From: Echiichthys vipera
Taxonomy: Eukaryota > Chordata > Actinopteri > Perciformes > Trachinidae
Direction of reading: 5' to 3'
Length of the DNA stretch: 64,000 bases
NCBI GenBank assembly: GCA_963691815.1
Contig: OY829656.1
Coordinates: 5,473,048 to 5,537,047 of the forward strand
How positions within the stretch are numbered: position 1 is the stretch's first letter; the number at the start of each line of letters is the position of its first letter. The notes below the pieces were generated by a model. It did not search any database. It was not told the origin of the DNA and was given only the letters and a program-made list of their open reading frames with translations. The position numbers and the translations under genes were made by a program. Shown here in pieces: positions 48,431-59,600 of the stretch.

Positions 48431-49598
48431 AAAGAAGTTAATACAGATCCATTATGTCTGACCACTGTTTACAGTGTAACATCAAATATCTAAAGATGTG
48501 TATGCACTCCTCATTTTCTCCACTAAAGGGCACTCCAGAGTCACATTTCAAAATTGACTCAGTTATGTTGCTTTCAAATGCCAGCAGCAATATCGTAATT
48601 GTGCCTTTTACACCTCACAAAGCAACATGAATATTACGACTGGCCGCGTTTGTTTCTCTTATTGTTCTGTTCTGTCATTGTTGGTCGTTTATGTGACTTA
48701 CTACTTTTCTATCCTTAAGATTGAGATATTCCCCACGCACACTGTACATGAAAAAAAAAACCTTAATTAGGACCGAGCAGCAAACAGTCCATGAAGTCAC
48801 GACACGGACTGTATGCTTATTACCAGTGTGAAAAAAAAACACACGCTTCGTAGAGAATAGAGACAATTAAATGCTTCATCTGTGGCATGAACTCATAAAA
48901 TCCGATTCCAGTGAAATTTAGAAAGAGTGGATTTCAGGAGGAGCCCGTGAAGGCAGCACGAAAGAGGAGGCTGCGGTAACAAAGGTGTGAAGCTCCAACA
49001 GCCGCCCGCTCCTACCTCACTGTCCGTTATCTCGGCTGCGGGGCTGAATGCGGTGAGTATCTGTCATTTCATGGCTCTAACACAGGCTAACTGCTGGTGG
49101 AGCAGCCTGTTACACATTCAGTCGGGTGGAGAAATGTCTGTGTGGCTTCCGCAGGGTGGAGAAAGCGTCCGTTCAAATGGTTTAAATGAGAACTTTTACG
49201 AGGAAGGAAACACAAGCGCGGTGGATCAGAAGGATTCCCCGTTTGTCGATAAGTAAGGATTTACTTTAGTAAACATTTTTTTTTTTAATTAGGATCATAC
49301 TTGTTGCACATTTTTCATAGTGAAACGCGTTCAAGTGAGCCGTTGTTTTAGATTTTAATGTGCGTTTTTTTCCTGGTGTTACGGTACGGGTGCTTGGAGC
49401 GTCCAAAAAGGACGAAGAAAGAACCAATGCACGGGTGGGGAACTCATTTTATTATTAGTTCAGGGGCCACAGCCCAATTTGATCTCAAGTGGGCCGCAGC
49501 AGGAAAGTCATAGCATCATAACCCCAAATTACGACAACTCCAGATGTTTCTTCTTGTTTTAGTGCAAAAAAGTACATTCTGAAAATGCACATTTAGTT
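48431..49598. other. Intergenic; possible non-coding first exon of cep68
   Basis: At about 48960-49052 a GC-richer stretch ends in a strong donor (GAATGCG|GTGAGTAT), which could be a 5' UTR exon of cep68. The 48987-49256 open frame has no recognised homologue. The remainder is unremarkable. Confidence 0.3.
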
Positions 49599-49945
49599 GA
49601 AGAAGAAGAAGAATTACTTTATTAATCCCACACGGGGAAATTGGATTTTTTCACTCTTATTATTATACGTGTTACACACACAGACCCGAAATACACACAT
49701 GCACAAACAGGACCTATACATGCAATTAACGGAGAGATGTTAGAGCGAGGGGGCTGCCAGTGACCAGCGCCCCGAGCAGTTGGGGGTTCGGTGCCTTGCT
49801 CAACAGCACCTCGGAAGTGCCCAGGAGATGAACTGGCACCTCTCCAGCCACCAGTCCACGCTCCATACATGGTCCACACGGGGACTTGAACCAGCGACCC
49901 TACGGTTCCCAGCCAAGTCACCTATGGACTGAGCTACTTCCGCCC
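49599..49945 (-). mobile_element. tRNA-derived SINE, copy 2 (minus strand)
   Basis: Same family as 15600-15950: (GAA)n at the left is the 3' tail, and on the minus strand the A-box-like AGCTCAGTCCATAGG and B-box GGTTCAAGTCCCC are intact. It begins GGGCGGAAGTAGCTCAG like copy 3. Confidence 0.87.
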
Positions 49946-50014
49946 AGTTGGCTAGCTTAACAAAATCTAAAATGTTATAAAATGGCATTTACAGTTAAAA
50001 TTCAGGTTTTCTAC

Positions 50015-50577
50015 GGGGCAATCACACTGTCCGTCCGTACCATGCCCCGTGCTTTAGGGTACTGGTCCCCCCGCGGCCCAGGCCCGTTTGTACTCACACT
50101 ACCTGGGCCTCGCGCAAATGCTTCTTGCTGTCTATACATCATCACGCCGTAACACGTCACACGCATTGATTGACGTCATGGCGATGCATCGCTTTCTTTA
50201 CAAATCTTTCCATAGACCTCGGAGTTTTTGTGCGTCTTGTCCGACCAAATCTGCAGTAAACACTCCACCTCCGCATCACACCAACGTGAACCTTTCGCCG
50301 CCATTGTTTTAAATGTCCGCGCATGTTCCGTCCTTCTTTTTTTCTATGTCCCAACAGGCGCACATAAAATGACGTCAGAACCGCCGTAGGCCTCGTACAC
50401 GTAGGCACGCTCGTGCTCGTACATGTGCAAAGGTGCTTTACAAAAGCCCACCTCTCCCAAACGGGCCGCGGCCGGCAAGCGTGCCGCTCCGGTTGCACTC
50501 ACACTGGTCAGATGAACTAGACTTTAGCCGTGAAACGTCCTGGGGCACGGTATGGATGGACAGAGTGAGTGCGCCCT
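50015..50577. mobile_element. MITE, CACACTGTCC family, copy 1
   Basis: The left end CACACTGTCCGTCCGTACC is the inverse of the right end GGTATGGATGGACAGAGTGAG, followed by TGCGCCC. The family is shared with 58026-58632 (TGCTTCTTGCTGTC, CGTAACACGTCACACGCATT, ACTCCACCTCCGCATCACAC). The flanking three bases (CTA / TTA) hint at a 3-bp target duplication, as in PIF/Harbinger. No transposase. Confidence 0.75.
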
Positions 50578-51590
50578 TAATTGGGTTTGGGCCCAAACCT
50601 GCTGCTGTGGTTCAGGCTCGTGTTGGGTTTGGACAGCAGGTTCCAGGCCTGAACTTTGGGCCTGATCGTAGCTCTTGCATGCATCAGCTTTAATAAGAGT
50701 TTGATACGTCACAGTTTGAGTCAACACTTGAGTGTCTCAATAAAGTGAACAATATCAGCTTATTGCAAGGCAAGTATATCGCCCCCGTGTTTTTTCATCC
50801 CAAATTAAACATATTATGGAGACCTCAATTAAATGCTTATTGCAGCCCCTCATATTAAAAAGAGTCTATTTGTGGCATACTTCTAACAGTGTTAGTGCTT
50901 TGACTGTGAAAAACATTGAAGCTCTCAGCAAAATGTATGTATGTTTTCTATTTCTATGCACAGAAATTCACAAAGCGAAAGACAGTGACGGACCAGAAGT
51001 CGACCCTTTTAAAAGTGACCGAAAGGCAACAAAAAAAGTGACTATCTCAAAAGGGTATCATGACTTTCTATATGCAGTGTATTTAGTCTGAAATAATACG
51101 TAAACATTTTTTTGGCGGGTAAGACAATGACTTTCTGTCCCGTTGTGTTTCCATGGTAGCAGCCAATAGCGTTGGGCATTTCTGGTTGCCAGGGTTGTCT
51201 GTTGTTGGGTGCAGCTACTGTAGGCTGGCATTGGGTGAAATGGAGTTTGCCAATCCTGCAGCTGCTTCGGAGCCTCAGTGAAGGGGGCGTTATTTGTCCC
51301 AGCAGCTGAGTGAGCGGAGACGGGCAAAAACCAGAGTCAATATAGGCCGAGCATTCACTCCATGGACTGAGAGAAAGGAGAGAAACTCCATTCAAACACA
51401 TGCCCAAATGGATAGTCACTTTTTTTGTTTTACCGACTGAAATGATAATACATAAAAAATATGTCTGCAATTTCCCAGCTTGGGATCAATTAAGGGTTTC
51501 TATTCTATATATTTTTTAAGTTTTTTTTATTTTATTTTTTTTTACACATTTTACCTTTTTATTAAATTTTCAACTAATAAAAACTGAAAA
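50578..51590. other. Intergenic, mostly unrecognised
   Basis: 50990-51140 is related to dispersed repeat C and to 53225-53290 (AAAAGGGTATCATGACTTTC). The short open segment just before (DSDGPEVDPFKSD, near 50980) looks protein-like after an acceptor-like CACAG, but no partner exon in phase was found. Confidence 0.4.
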
Positions 51591-51708
51591 ACTAGAACAT
51601 CAGGGTTGTAACAGTGATGAGTCCTCAGATGTAATCCTTTGTGGAGGCTCCTTTTGCTTTAATTCCAGCATCAGTCTGTTTGGATCTGTCTCTACCAGCT
51701 TTGTGCAC

Positions 51709-51939
51709 CTAGAGTGGGAATATTTCCCTGTTCTTCCTGCAGAACTGTTGGAGTTCAGTCAGATTCTGTGGTGAGCGCTGATGGACTGCACTCTTCAAGT
51801 CCACCCACAGATGTTCTGTAGGATTCAGGTCAGGGCTCTGACTGGGCCTCTCTAGGACCTTCACCTTCCTGTCCTTTAGACACTGGGTTGTTTTTATGGA
51901 GGTGTGTTTTGGGTCGTTGTCATGCTGAAGGTGAACCAC
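51709..51939 (-). pseudogene. Tc1-like transposase C-terminal fragment
   Basis: A fragment of about 76 aa beginning MVHLQHDNDPKHTSIKTTQC and including SAVHQRSPQNLTELQQFC. Full Tc1 transposases are ~340 aa, so most of the protein is gone. Inactive. Confidence 0.88.
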
Positions 51940-52223
51940 CTGCCCTTTTTCAAGTGTTTAGCAGAGGGACAGGGGTTTTCCTCAAGAATTTGGGTGGACT
52001 TGGCAGCATCCAATTTTCCCTTCAATCCTGACCAACTGCCCAGTCCCTGCTGAAGAGAAACAAGCCCACAACATAACGCTGCCACCACCATGCTTCACTG
52101 TAGGGATGGTGTGTTTTGGGTGGTGTGCTGTGTTTGTTTTCTGCTAAACATAGAGCTCTGCCCAAAAAATTCAGTTCTGGTCTCATCTTTGTGTTACCAT
52201 GCTCTACTAGGAGATGAATCCTC

Positions 52224-52336
52224 AAGGAACAGCTGATTTTATTTTGAAGTCAAATCAAAGGAACAGCTGATTTTATTCTGAAGTCAAATCAAAGGAACAG
52301 CTGATTTTATTCTGAAGTCAAATCAAAGGAACAGCT
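52224..52336. repeat. 34-bp tandem repeat, split by an insertion
   Basis: Units beginning AGGAACAGCTGATTTTATTC recur at 52226, 52260, 52294 and 52328 (34-bp period). A further unit resumes at 52988 after the inserted Penelope fragment. Confidence 0.92.
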
Positions 52337-52986
52337 AGGGGCCTGTGAATGTTCTCATTCGTCCAGGTCATCGTTATCCTCAAAGCAATTTCAGTCAAAA
52401 ACAACTGGACTGGTTGTTTGTCTAGGAAGACGTTTCACCTCTCATCCAAGAGGCTTCATCAGTTCATGTACGCATCTGACCAGACTGGGACTGGTCCAAC
52501 TAACTGGTGTGGAGATCCAGGTATTTAACCTCTCACAAGGCCGATGATGTCACTGACACCCTTTGTGCTCCAAGTGCCCACGCCCGTCGTTAGAGTGACA
52601 GTCGTTGGTGGGCAGTTGATTTCGACTTATTTAGTGCTCTATTGAGTCTGAACGACAGTCGTTGGGGTCACCCGGGCCATGTGTGAACAGTTGTCCTTTG
52701 AGGTTAGATTGTTGAATCTCCTGGGAAAGGATGAAAGGGCGGCATTGTAAATTGGAGATAAGTGGTGTCTCAGACCCCCTCCTCTGTTTAGCGATGGTTT
52801 CTCCACTTTTACATAGATGGCTTCTTTTACTCCTCTTTCAAACCATCTGTCCTCTCTGTCCAGGATTTGGACATTGCTGTCATCAAAGGAGTGGGCTTTC
52901 TCCTTGAGGTGTAAGTGGACAGCCGAGTCCAGGCCTGAGGAGTTAGCTCTCCTGTGTTGGGCCATGCGTTTATGCAGTGGTTGTAG
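52337..52986 (-). mobile_element. Penelope-like element 3' end (minus strand), with 10-bp flanking repeat
   Basis: On the minus strand, 52965-52639 encodes MAQHRRANSSGLDSAVHLHL, HSFDDSNVQILDREDRWFE and RGVKEAIYVKVEKPSLNRGG. This is the C-terminal half of a GIY-YIG nuclease of another Penelope lineage, with its catalytic Glu in WFERGVKEAIY. The element-like UTR GAAACGTCTTCCTAGACAA follows. The flanks AGGAACAGCT at 52327-52336 and 52987-52996 behave as a target duplication, although the target is itself a tandem repeat. 5'-truncated, inactive. Confidence 0.8.
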
Positions 52987-53224
52987 AGGAACAGCTGATT
53001 TTATTCTGAAGTCAAATCAAAAACATCACAGTTGATGTCAGGTGGAGGCCAATTAACTTGGTGTGTGATCTGGAAGGGGATTGGTTATACCTGAGAATTA
53101 TTCTAATTCTTTCAAACCCTTTTTTAAATTAATTTTCAGAAATTAAAAAAAAAAAATCACTTGAATGTTGTAAGAAAAAAAATTGTAAATCACTCTGGAA
53201 AATGTTATTTTTTTTACATATCAT

Positions 53225-53420
53225 TTCAAACTGCAAAAAAAAGGGACTATTTAAAAAGGGTATCATGACTTTCTATAGGCACTGAATATTTTCTTACGGA
53301 AAAGTATTACTTTCATTCTGTACCCCTCAAAATGCCTCGTGGGTGTATTATTATTTTTAAATATAGCTTTTAATAAAGATTCTACAAATTCAACCTTTAA
53401 GTTTACTCAAATTGAAATGA
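53225..53420 (-). repeat. Dispersed repeat C, copies flanking the Tc1 remnant
   Basis: 53225-53290 resembles 51010-51075 in direct orientation (GGGTATCATGACTTTCTATA). 53285-53420 is an inverted relative of 45640-45720. The Tc1 remnant may have been inserted into this repeat. Confidence 0.55.
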
Positions 53421-53564
53421 GTTTTTATTCCCTCCCTGGAAAAAAGACTTTTACCAACTAATAACTGTATTAAAGAATATTTAACATTATTATACATTCA
53501 ATTTATTACATTGTCAACCAATTTTAGAAAGCAACACTGACAAAATATAGTATGTATTAGGGAT

Positions 53565-54028
53565 GCTCGATATTAGCTTTGCTGCTGATATTCTGATATA
53601 CTGATATTGTCCAACTCTTAATTTCCGATACCGATATCACCCGATACCAATATATGCAGCCTTTTTACACCAAAATTGTTCGATAACAACATCACATATC
53701 ACCTATGATGGAATTAACACATTATGCCTAATTTTATTGTGATGCATACATAAATGCAACACGGCTTTTCAAATGTAAAAACTGTCTGTGCAAAATAAGT
53801 GATTGAAAAAAGTGCCATTCATTTATTTGATTGTGTTTTTAGAGAGAATATTTTGCCCCAAACAACACTACAGACAACATCACAACCAGGAAGATGCATA
53901 GCTTCAGTCCAGAGTAGTAAACAAACATAGTCCTCTTTTTCCAGACTGAGTAACGACAGAGCCATAACTTGGCAAATAATACAATCAATAAATTATAAAC
54001 TGGGCTCAATTATTATTATTTATTTATG

Positions 54029-54065
<37 letters not shown>

Positions 54066-54245
54066 CAGTACACTTCTGAAAATTCAACTAAATAAGAAAA
54101 CATAGGTGGATATTTGGCTGCGTTATATGATCTGTGAAAGAGTTTTTCATATCGGAAAACATTGACATCGTTACCATAGATACTGATATGTCTGCGATAG
54201 GCTGATACTGGCCGGTGATATCGGTGGACCGATATATTGGTCTCA
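53565..54245. mobile_element. Probable MITE / DNA-transposon remnant (GATATCGG family)
   Basis: The left end AGGGATGCTCGATATTAGC leads into repeated GATATTCTGATATACTGATA and CCGATACCGATATCACCCGA. The right part GATATCGGTGGACCGATATA is their approximate inverse. A (TA)n run lies at 54036-54062. Such sequences are common in fish; boundaries are uncertain. Confidence 0.5.
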
Positions 54246-55054
54246 TATGTATTCATCAGAAAAATCCTGTTTCTAGTGTCCAGTTATACAGTAATCAAAG
54301 TAATGTATGGAAAGAAAGAATGCATTTTTGTATCCTGTTGACACTAACATCAACAGTTTCATTACATCCATTGCATTCAACCATAGAGAAACTAAAGAGT
54401 GCCATAAAACTGCGCATACATACAATTCATCACGTAAGCAAAACTGCTACAAGTGCTGGATTTTAGTAAGAATAGAGTTTGCTCCTCCTTTGTAGTAAGG
54501 GACTAGCTGCCATTTGGCAGGAGCAGATCGTAGTGGACGGGCTGGGGTGTAAGGTCGGACCACGTCCTGGATGTAGCTGCACCTGAGCCAATCGTAGCAC
54601 AGTGGGCGAGTACCGGTGACCCGAATTGGAATCCAGTTGCAACCTGGAGCCAGTGCAGGGGGGCGGAGGAGCAGTGTAGTGTTTCAAAGAGTGTCCTCAG
54701 ACGATCGTGACTTTTCTTTTTCACACAGTCGGACAGTACGTATGTAGCAGCTCAGTCCTTTTCATATTTATCAGCACAAAACGTGAGTAATGGACGCTTC
54801 ATGTGGAGGACTCGGACACACTGACTGAGCACAGGCAGGTCTGAGCATGCAGTCTTAATGAGAGGAGTCAGGTATCATGTCACTGCCCGGATCAACAGCA
54901 GCAGCTAGAAACACGCACTCACTAAGCAACTGGTGGTGTCTGTTTATCTGTTCACAGGGATTGGGTTATTGATTTCAAGTCGTACATCTAGTTCCTTGTC
55001 TTTTATCGTACTATCGATCAAAGAGTGAGTTAAAACAATGGGGATTGGTGATCA
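54246..55054. other. Intergenic, nothing firm
   Basis: Non-coding. 54490-54690 is GC-richer and possibly repeat-derived, but I cannot name it. Confidence 0.4.
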
Positions 55055-55170
55055 GTGGTTAGAGCAGTTGCCCCATGAGGCCGTGGGTTCGACTCTGACC
55101 TGCGGCCCTTTGCTGCATTTCTCCCCCTCTCTCTCTCACCCCATTTCCTGTCTGTCCTAAATAATAAAAA
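55055..55170 (+). mobile_element. tRNA-derived SINE (second family), copy 2
   Basis: AGTGGTTAGAGCAGTTGCCC, GTGGGTTCGACTCTGACC, TTCTCCCCCTCTCTCTCTC, CCATTTCCTGTCTGTCCTAA: same order as 18417-18551. Confidence 0.75.
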
Positions 55171-56133
55171 GGGTTGGAAAAACTGCCTAAATAACTGCTT
55201 ATATATATATATCAGGGGTGGAACTGTTCACAAAATCCACTGTTCGGTTCATATCACGGTTTTGGGGTCACAGTTTTTCGGTTCGGTGCGGTTGTTTTTT
55301 TCTATTTCTTTTAGATTCTAAAAATACCATGTATCAGATTGTAGTCTAATAATTTAAAAAACATTTAATCAGATATTCTTAAGGACATGTCATGCAAACA
55401 TGCAAAACTGAAATAATGAGGCAGCTTGTTTAGGGATTACTGTAACAGTCTTAAATGAAAGTGAAGTGAGATTTTGAAACAGTAGGAGAGACATTGCTGC
55501 ATTTACGCATTTATATATTTAGTTGGCAAAAAGGTAAACAATTGCTTGCCTTCTTGGTAAGAATATAACCACTTATACATTATCAAATCTTTTAAAAAAA
55601 ATGAAGAAAATAGGTTTTCTTTCACTAAAATACGCACAAACAGCAACAGCAATCACTGAACTGACTGAAATAGGCTACATCAGGGCTATTCAGTTAATGT
55701 GGAAGTGAGGCCGGTTGACCAAAATGAGGGGCTGTAAAAACATGAGCATCTCATTAATGGATATTGTAAAACAATGCAGAGACATAGGAGTACATATATT
55801 GTCTTTATTTTATCAATGTAAATATTCTTTCAATTTAGTTTTGTTTTTTTGGTATTCTGTTTTTGACATTACTGAAATACATTCAAAAATTCAGTTTGAT
55901 TCAACGAATGGTTGCAGCTCTTTCGTTGGCAGTCTGGTTGGGTCTCAATGACGTGTCAGTGTCTCAGTTTCAGACCCCTGCAGAACTTTAGCCTGACGTG
56001 TCAATAGAAAGCTGTTTGTCATGACAAATCTATAAGGTGATAATATTGTCTTAGACGCTTTCTTTTGCTGCTGCCCCAAGATGACCATTAAATGAATGAC
56101 TGTTACTTGTCTTTCTGTCCTGTGTCATTACAG
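55171..56133. other. Upstream of / within cep68 intron 1; one repeat-like patch
   Basis: 55213-55300 (GTTCGGTTCATATCACGG, GGTTCGGTGCGGTTG) resembles the end of a widespread fish DNA transposon. A (TA)n patch is at 55200. Otherwise unremarkable. Confidence 0.4.
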
Positions 56134-56159
56134 TGCTCCTTGTGCCTCGACTCAGCAAC

Positions 56160-56246
56160 ATGATGTATGCTGTTGAGAAGACTCCGGACAAAAAACTCTA
56201 CCACAAGCTTGCAGTTCCTTCATGGTGCATGAATGAAATCAAATGA
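56160..56246 (+). other. Upstream ORF in the presumed cep68 5' leader (28 codons)
   Basis: A strong acceptor (GTCCTGTGTCATTACAG at 56117-56133) would start an exon containing this short ORF, beginning with tandem ATGs at 56160 and ending TGA, 107 bp before the cep68 ATG. If the exon does start at 56134, the uORF could reduce translation of cep68. An alternative acceptor nearer 56328 would remove it. Confidence 0.35.
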
Positions 56247-56353
56247 CATGGCATTGATACAAATCATTGACACGTTTGAAGACTTCTTCTGAAAGTTACT
56301 CAGTTGGTCTGGTCCCCTTAGTTGACAGGACCTTCCTACATTTCCTTTGTCCA

Positions 56354-56620
56354 ATGGAAGCCACGGGATGCAGCCAGAGGTGGAAGATGCATCCGCCAGA
56401 GTTCACACGCAGCAGAAGGCTGAGTCCGACTTCAAAAGACATTGAAAGAAGCAAGATGGAGAGAGAGAGAGACAGGGGAGGGCCGCACAAAAGTGTTTCC
56501 ATGGCTCCCACCTCCAGGTATCTGACAGACAGACAGTATGTAGTGAGAAAGCCTCTGTTCTGTGAAGAGCAGCACACGTCTATCTTAAAGAAGACACCTC
56601 CACAGAAGCACACAGAGCAG
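56354..56620 (+). CDS. cep68: cep68 first recognised coding exon
   Basis: Encodes MEATGCSQRWKMHPPEFTRS through VSMAPTSRYLTDRQYVVRKP, LFCEEQHTSILKKT, KHTEQ. Donor GAGCAG|GTGAGG, phase 0. The assignment rests on codon-like conservation style, phase match to the next exon and position; I only weakly recall the CEP68 N-terminus. Confidence 0.68.
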
Positions 56621-59600
56621 GTGAGGAGGACAGAGAGTGAAGGACTTCTCAGTGTATTTATTGATTCTGATTAATCTCTTTTTTTCCTAGAGGAGATGAA
56701 ACCGCACTCCGTTCGGTTTGTCTGTCCGCAGAATTACAGAAAAACTCCCTGGCATGATTTTCGTGAAACCTGTTAGAAGGGTGTAGCTAAAGCCACGGAA
56801 GAATCCATTACATTTTGGAGCGCATCCGTATAACGGGGCGGATACACTATTTCATTTTTCACTTTCAATAACATTGCGAGATAATTATAGACTGTATAAA
56901 AATGGACGTAGCCTCTCCGTCGAGGTCCGTTCTCTCAACTTGATCCAATCGTCCTCACCTATGGGAGTCGCCATCTTGTCAGACTTTGACTCCGCCTCAT
57001 TTCCTCTGACCAAAAAAGGGCATGTATGTGACGTTCGGGGGAGGGAGATGCGTCCATTTGGCTGACGTTTACCTCCGAGGAGAAGTGAGGGCCAGAGGGT
57101 AGCTGTCACTCAAGAGGCCACACACCTAATTTTTCATAAACTTTAACATTCAATAAAATAAAAACTAGCCTGGTATAAAGAAAATTCACCCGCCTCAGTG
57201 TTGTCATGGAGATATGACCTAAACATACAGACTAGAATGTTCTTTTGTACCAGTTACACTCACTCTGGTCAAACAAACTAAACTTTAGCCGTGATTCGGG
57301 CTTGGGCACGGTACGAACGGACAGTGTGAGTACGCCGTTAGTATAGAGGAGCAACATGCAGTAATACATTTAATCTAGCAGCACTTTAAAGGCACAATTA
57401 AAGGCACTTTACATTAGAAAAGGACGCAGGAAAAACAATCTGATGAGTTAAAAGCTGACCTAAAGATATAATCCGTCAGATGTTCATCTAGTTAATTGTC
57501 TGTTAAGTTTCTATCTATCAAAGATTGAGTTAAAACAATGGTGATTGATCATATGACCCACTAATGAAAACACTTGCTGCCTTTTTGCTGAATATTCCAG
57601 TGTCTGTGGAGACATTCCCTCTCTAAATGTAAATAAGCTGCCATGTTAGTGACTCTGCTGACAGAAGTTGGTCTGTCGGTGGAGCTCTTCACCGCCGGTT
57701 ATGCTGCGTTCACTTGTAATTGAAAACCGTGAACTTCTGAGTCAGGCTTTTAGTAAGGGGAATAGGAACACCTGTGTGCATGTGTGTGTATGGATTTAAG
57801 AGGGAAACATATAGGGGACAGACCGGAAGTAGAGAGGGGAATGTGTGTCAATAAAGTTTACAAAAGAGCAACAACAAAAAAAATTCAACACACATAGCGA
57901 CCTGAACGTGACAAGATGGAGGCTCTGAAAAAAACAGGCCCGTCTGCAGTTAAATCTTAGAAACGAGGTATCTCAAATCTGACGGATTATGGCGGGTTGT
58001 GAGTGGTTTTGACAACGGGGAGTGAGGGCGCACTCACACTGTCCTTCCGCACCGCGACCCGGGCTTTAGGGTACTTGTCCCCCCTCCCTCTCCCCCCGCG
58101 CCCCAGCCCCGTTTGTACTCACACTACCTGGGCCTCGGCCAATGCTTCTTGCTGTCCATACGTCATCACGCTGTAACACGTCACACGCATTGATCGCGTG
58201 TGTGTGGCTTTGTTTACAAATCTTTCCACAGACCTCAGAGTTTTTGTGCGTCTTGTCGACTGTTTTTGAATATTTTCATCCGACCAAATCTGCAGTAAAC
58301 ACTCCACCTCCGCATCACACCAACGTGAACCTTTCACCGCCATTGTTATTGTTAAATGTCCGTGCATGGTCCGTCGTTCTATTTACATGTCCGAACAGGC
58401 GCACATACTGCTACCGCCGTAGGGCTCGTGCTCGTGCTCATACACGTGCGCACGCTCGTGCTCGTACATGTGCAAACGGCTCTGCTAAAGCCCACCTCTT
58501 TCAAGTGGGCCGTGGACGGCCCGCTGTCCGCAGTTATGCGCGGAACGGGTGCACTCACACTGCTTAAAGGTACTAGACTTTAGCTGAAAAAAGGGTTTTG
58601 GCCCGGTACAGCACGACAGTGTGAGTGCGCCCTGAGAGACAATGTCTGAGGTGTTGAAGGAGCGCGTACCAGAAGAGGGGGGGGCAGCAAAAGAGGAGGC
58701 CCTGTCCCCCCTATGTACTGGGCTTGGATCGGTTGAGAGGGAGGAGCGGAGGGAGTATGTTGGTCCAAGAGGTCTATCTATTCACATTCAGTGGCTCTTT
58801 GGTCCACGCCGGCTGAGATGTTCCAGACTCAGGACAAAAAAAAAGCAACATCTAAAAAATATATTTCTGTGTGAATTAATTGCAGAATCGTCAGGTTAGG
58901 AAAAAGTTCTTGAAATACCATCTATGATGAAATATTATAAAAAGAAAAAAAAAATCAAAAAAGTCCTGATCTTACAACAATTTTCATGAGAAAAAGATGT
59001 TGTCATGATAAGACTGTATGTGCATGGTTTAAGATTTTCTGACGGTCTATAGTATATACAGAACTATTTTTCACATAGACCGGACTGCTGCCATCTGTTA
59101 AGCCTAAGAATTATTAAAATTAACATTTGGTAAATCACATTTTCATAAGATTAAGTGTCTTGCAATTACAGTTTTTCTTGGAAAATTACAACTTTATCCC
59201 ATGAACCATAACACATTCTTTCTGAAAAAACTTTTTAATCCTTTGTGTTCTGGGGCGGAAGTAGCTCAGTCCATAGGTGACTTGGCTGGGAACCGTAGGG
59301 TCGCTGGTTCAAGTCCCCGTGTGGACCATGTATGGAGTGTGGACTGGTGGCTGGAGAGGTGCCAGTTCATCTCCTGGGCACTTCCGAGGTGCTGTTGAGC
59401 AAGGCACCGAACCCCCAACTGCTCGGGGCGCTGGTCACTGGCAGCCCCCTCGCTCTAACATCTCTCCTTACTTGCATGTATAGGCCCTGTTTGTGCATGT
59501 GTGTATTTCGGGTCTGTGTGTGTAACACGTATAATAATAAGATTGAAAAAATCCAATTTCCCCGTGTGGGATTAATAAAGTAATTCTTCTTCTTCTTCTT

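Larger units (their letters stand above)
51600..53200 (-). mobile_element. Tc1/mariner-like transposon remnant (minus strand), interrupted
   Basis: On the minus strand an open piece (51709-51939) carries QHDNDPKHTS and PSQSPDLNPTEHLWVDLK, the C-terminal part of Tc1 transposase with the second Asp and the Glu of the DD34E triad. The N-terminal DNA-binding half is not recognisable. Upstream (51940-52230) is a non-coding part with CACCACCATGCTTCACTGTAG. A 34-bp tandem array and a Penelope fragment lie inside the right part. Ends are not clearly defined. Confidence 0.75.

Noticed and set aside
48987..49256. Possible upstream coding exon of cep68
   Set aside because: No homology recognised, and its donor phase does not match the protein-like stretch near 50980; only a non-coding first exon remains possible.
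50963..51030. Exon-like DSDGPEVDPFKSD segment after an acceptor-like CACAG
   Set aside because: No upstream partner in the right phase and it runs into a dispersed repeat; it may be chance.
59254..59330. tRNA gene call from A and B boxes in the SINE copies
   Set aside because: The boxes sit in the head of a repeated ~350-bp element with a LINE-like tail; no closed acceptor stem and three dispersed copies.
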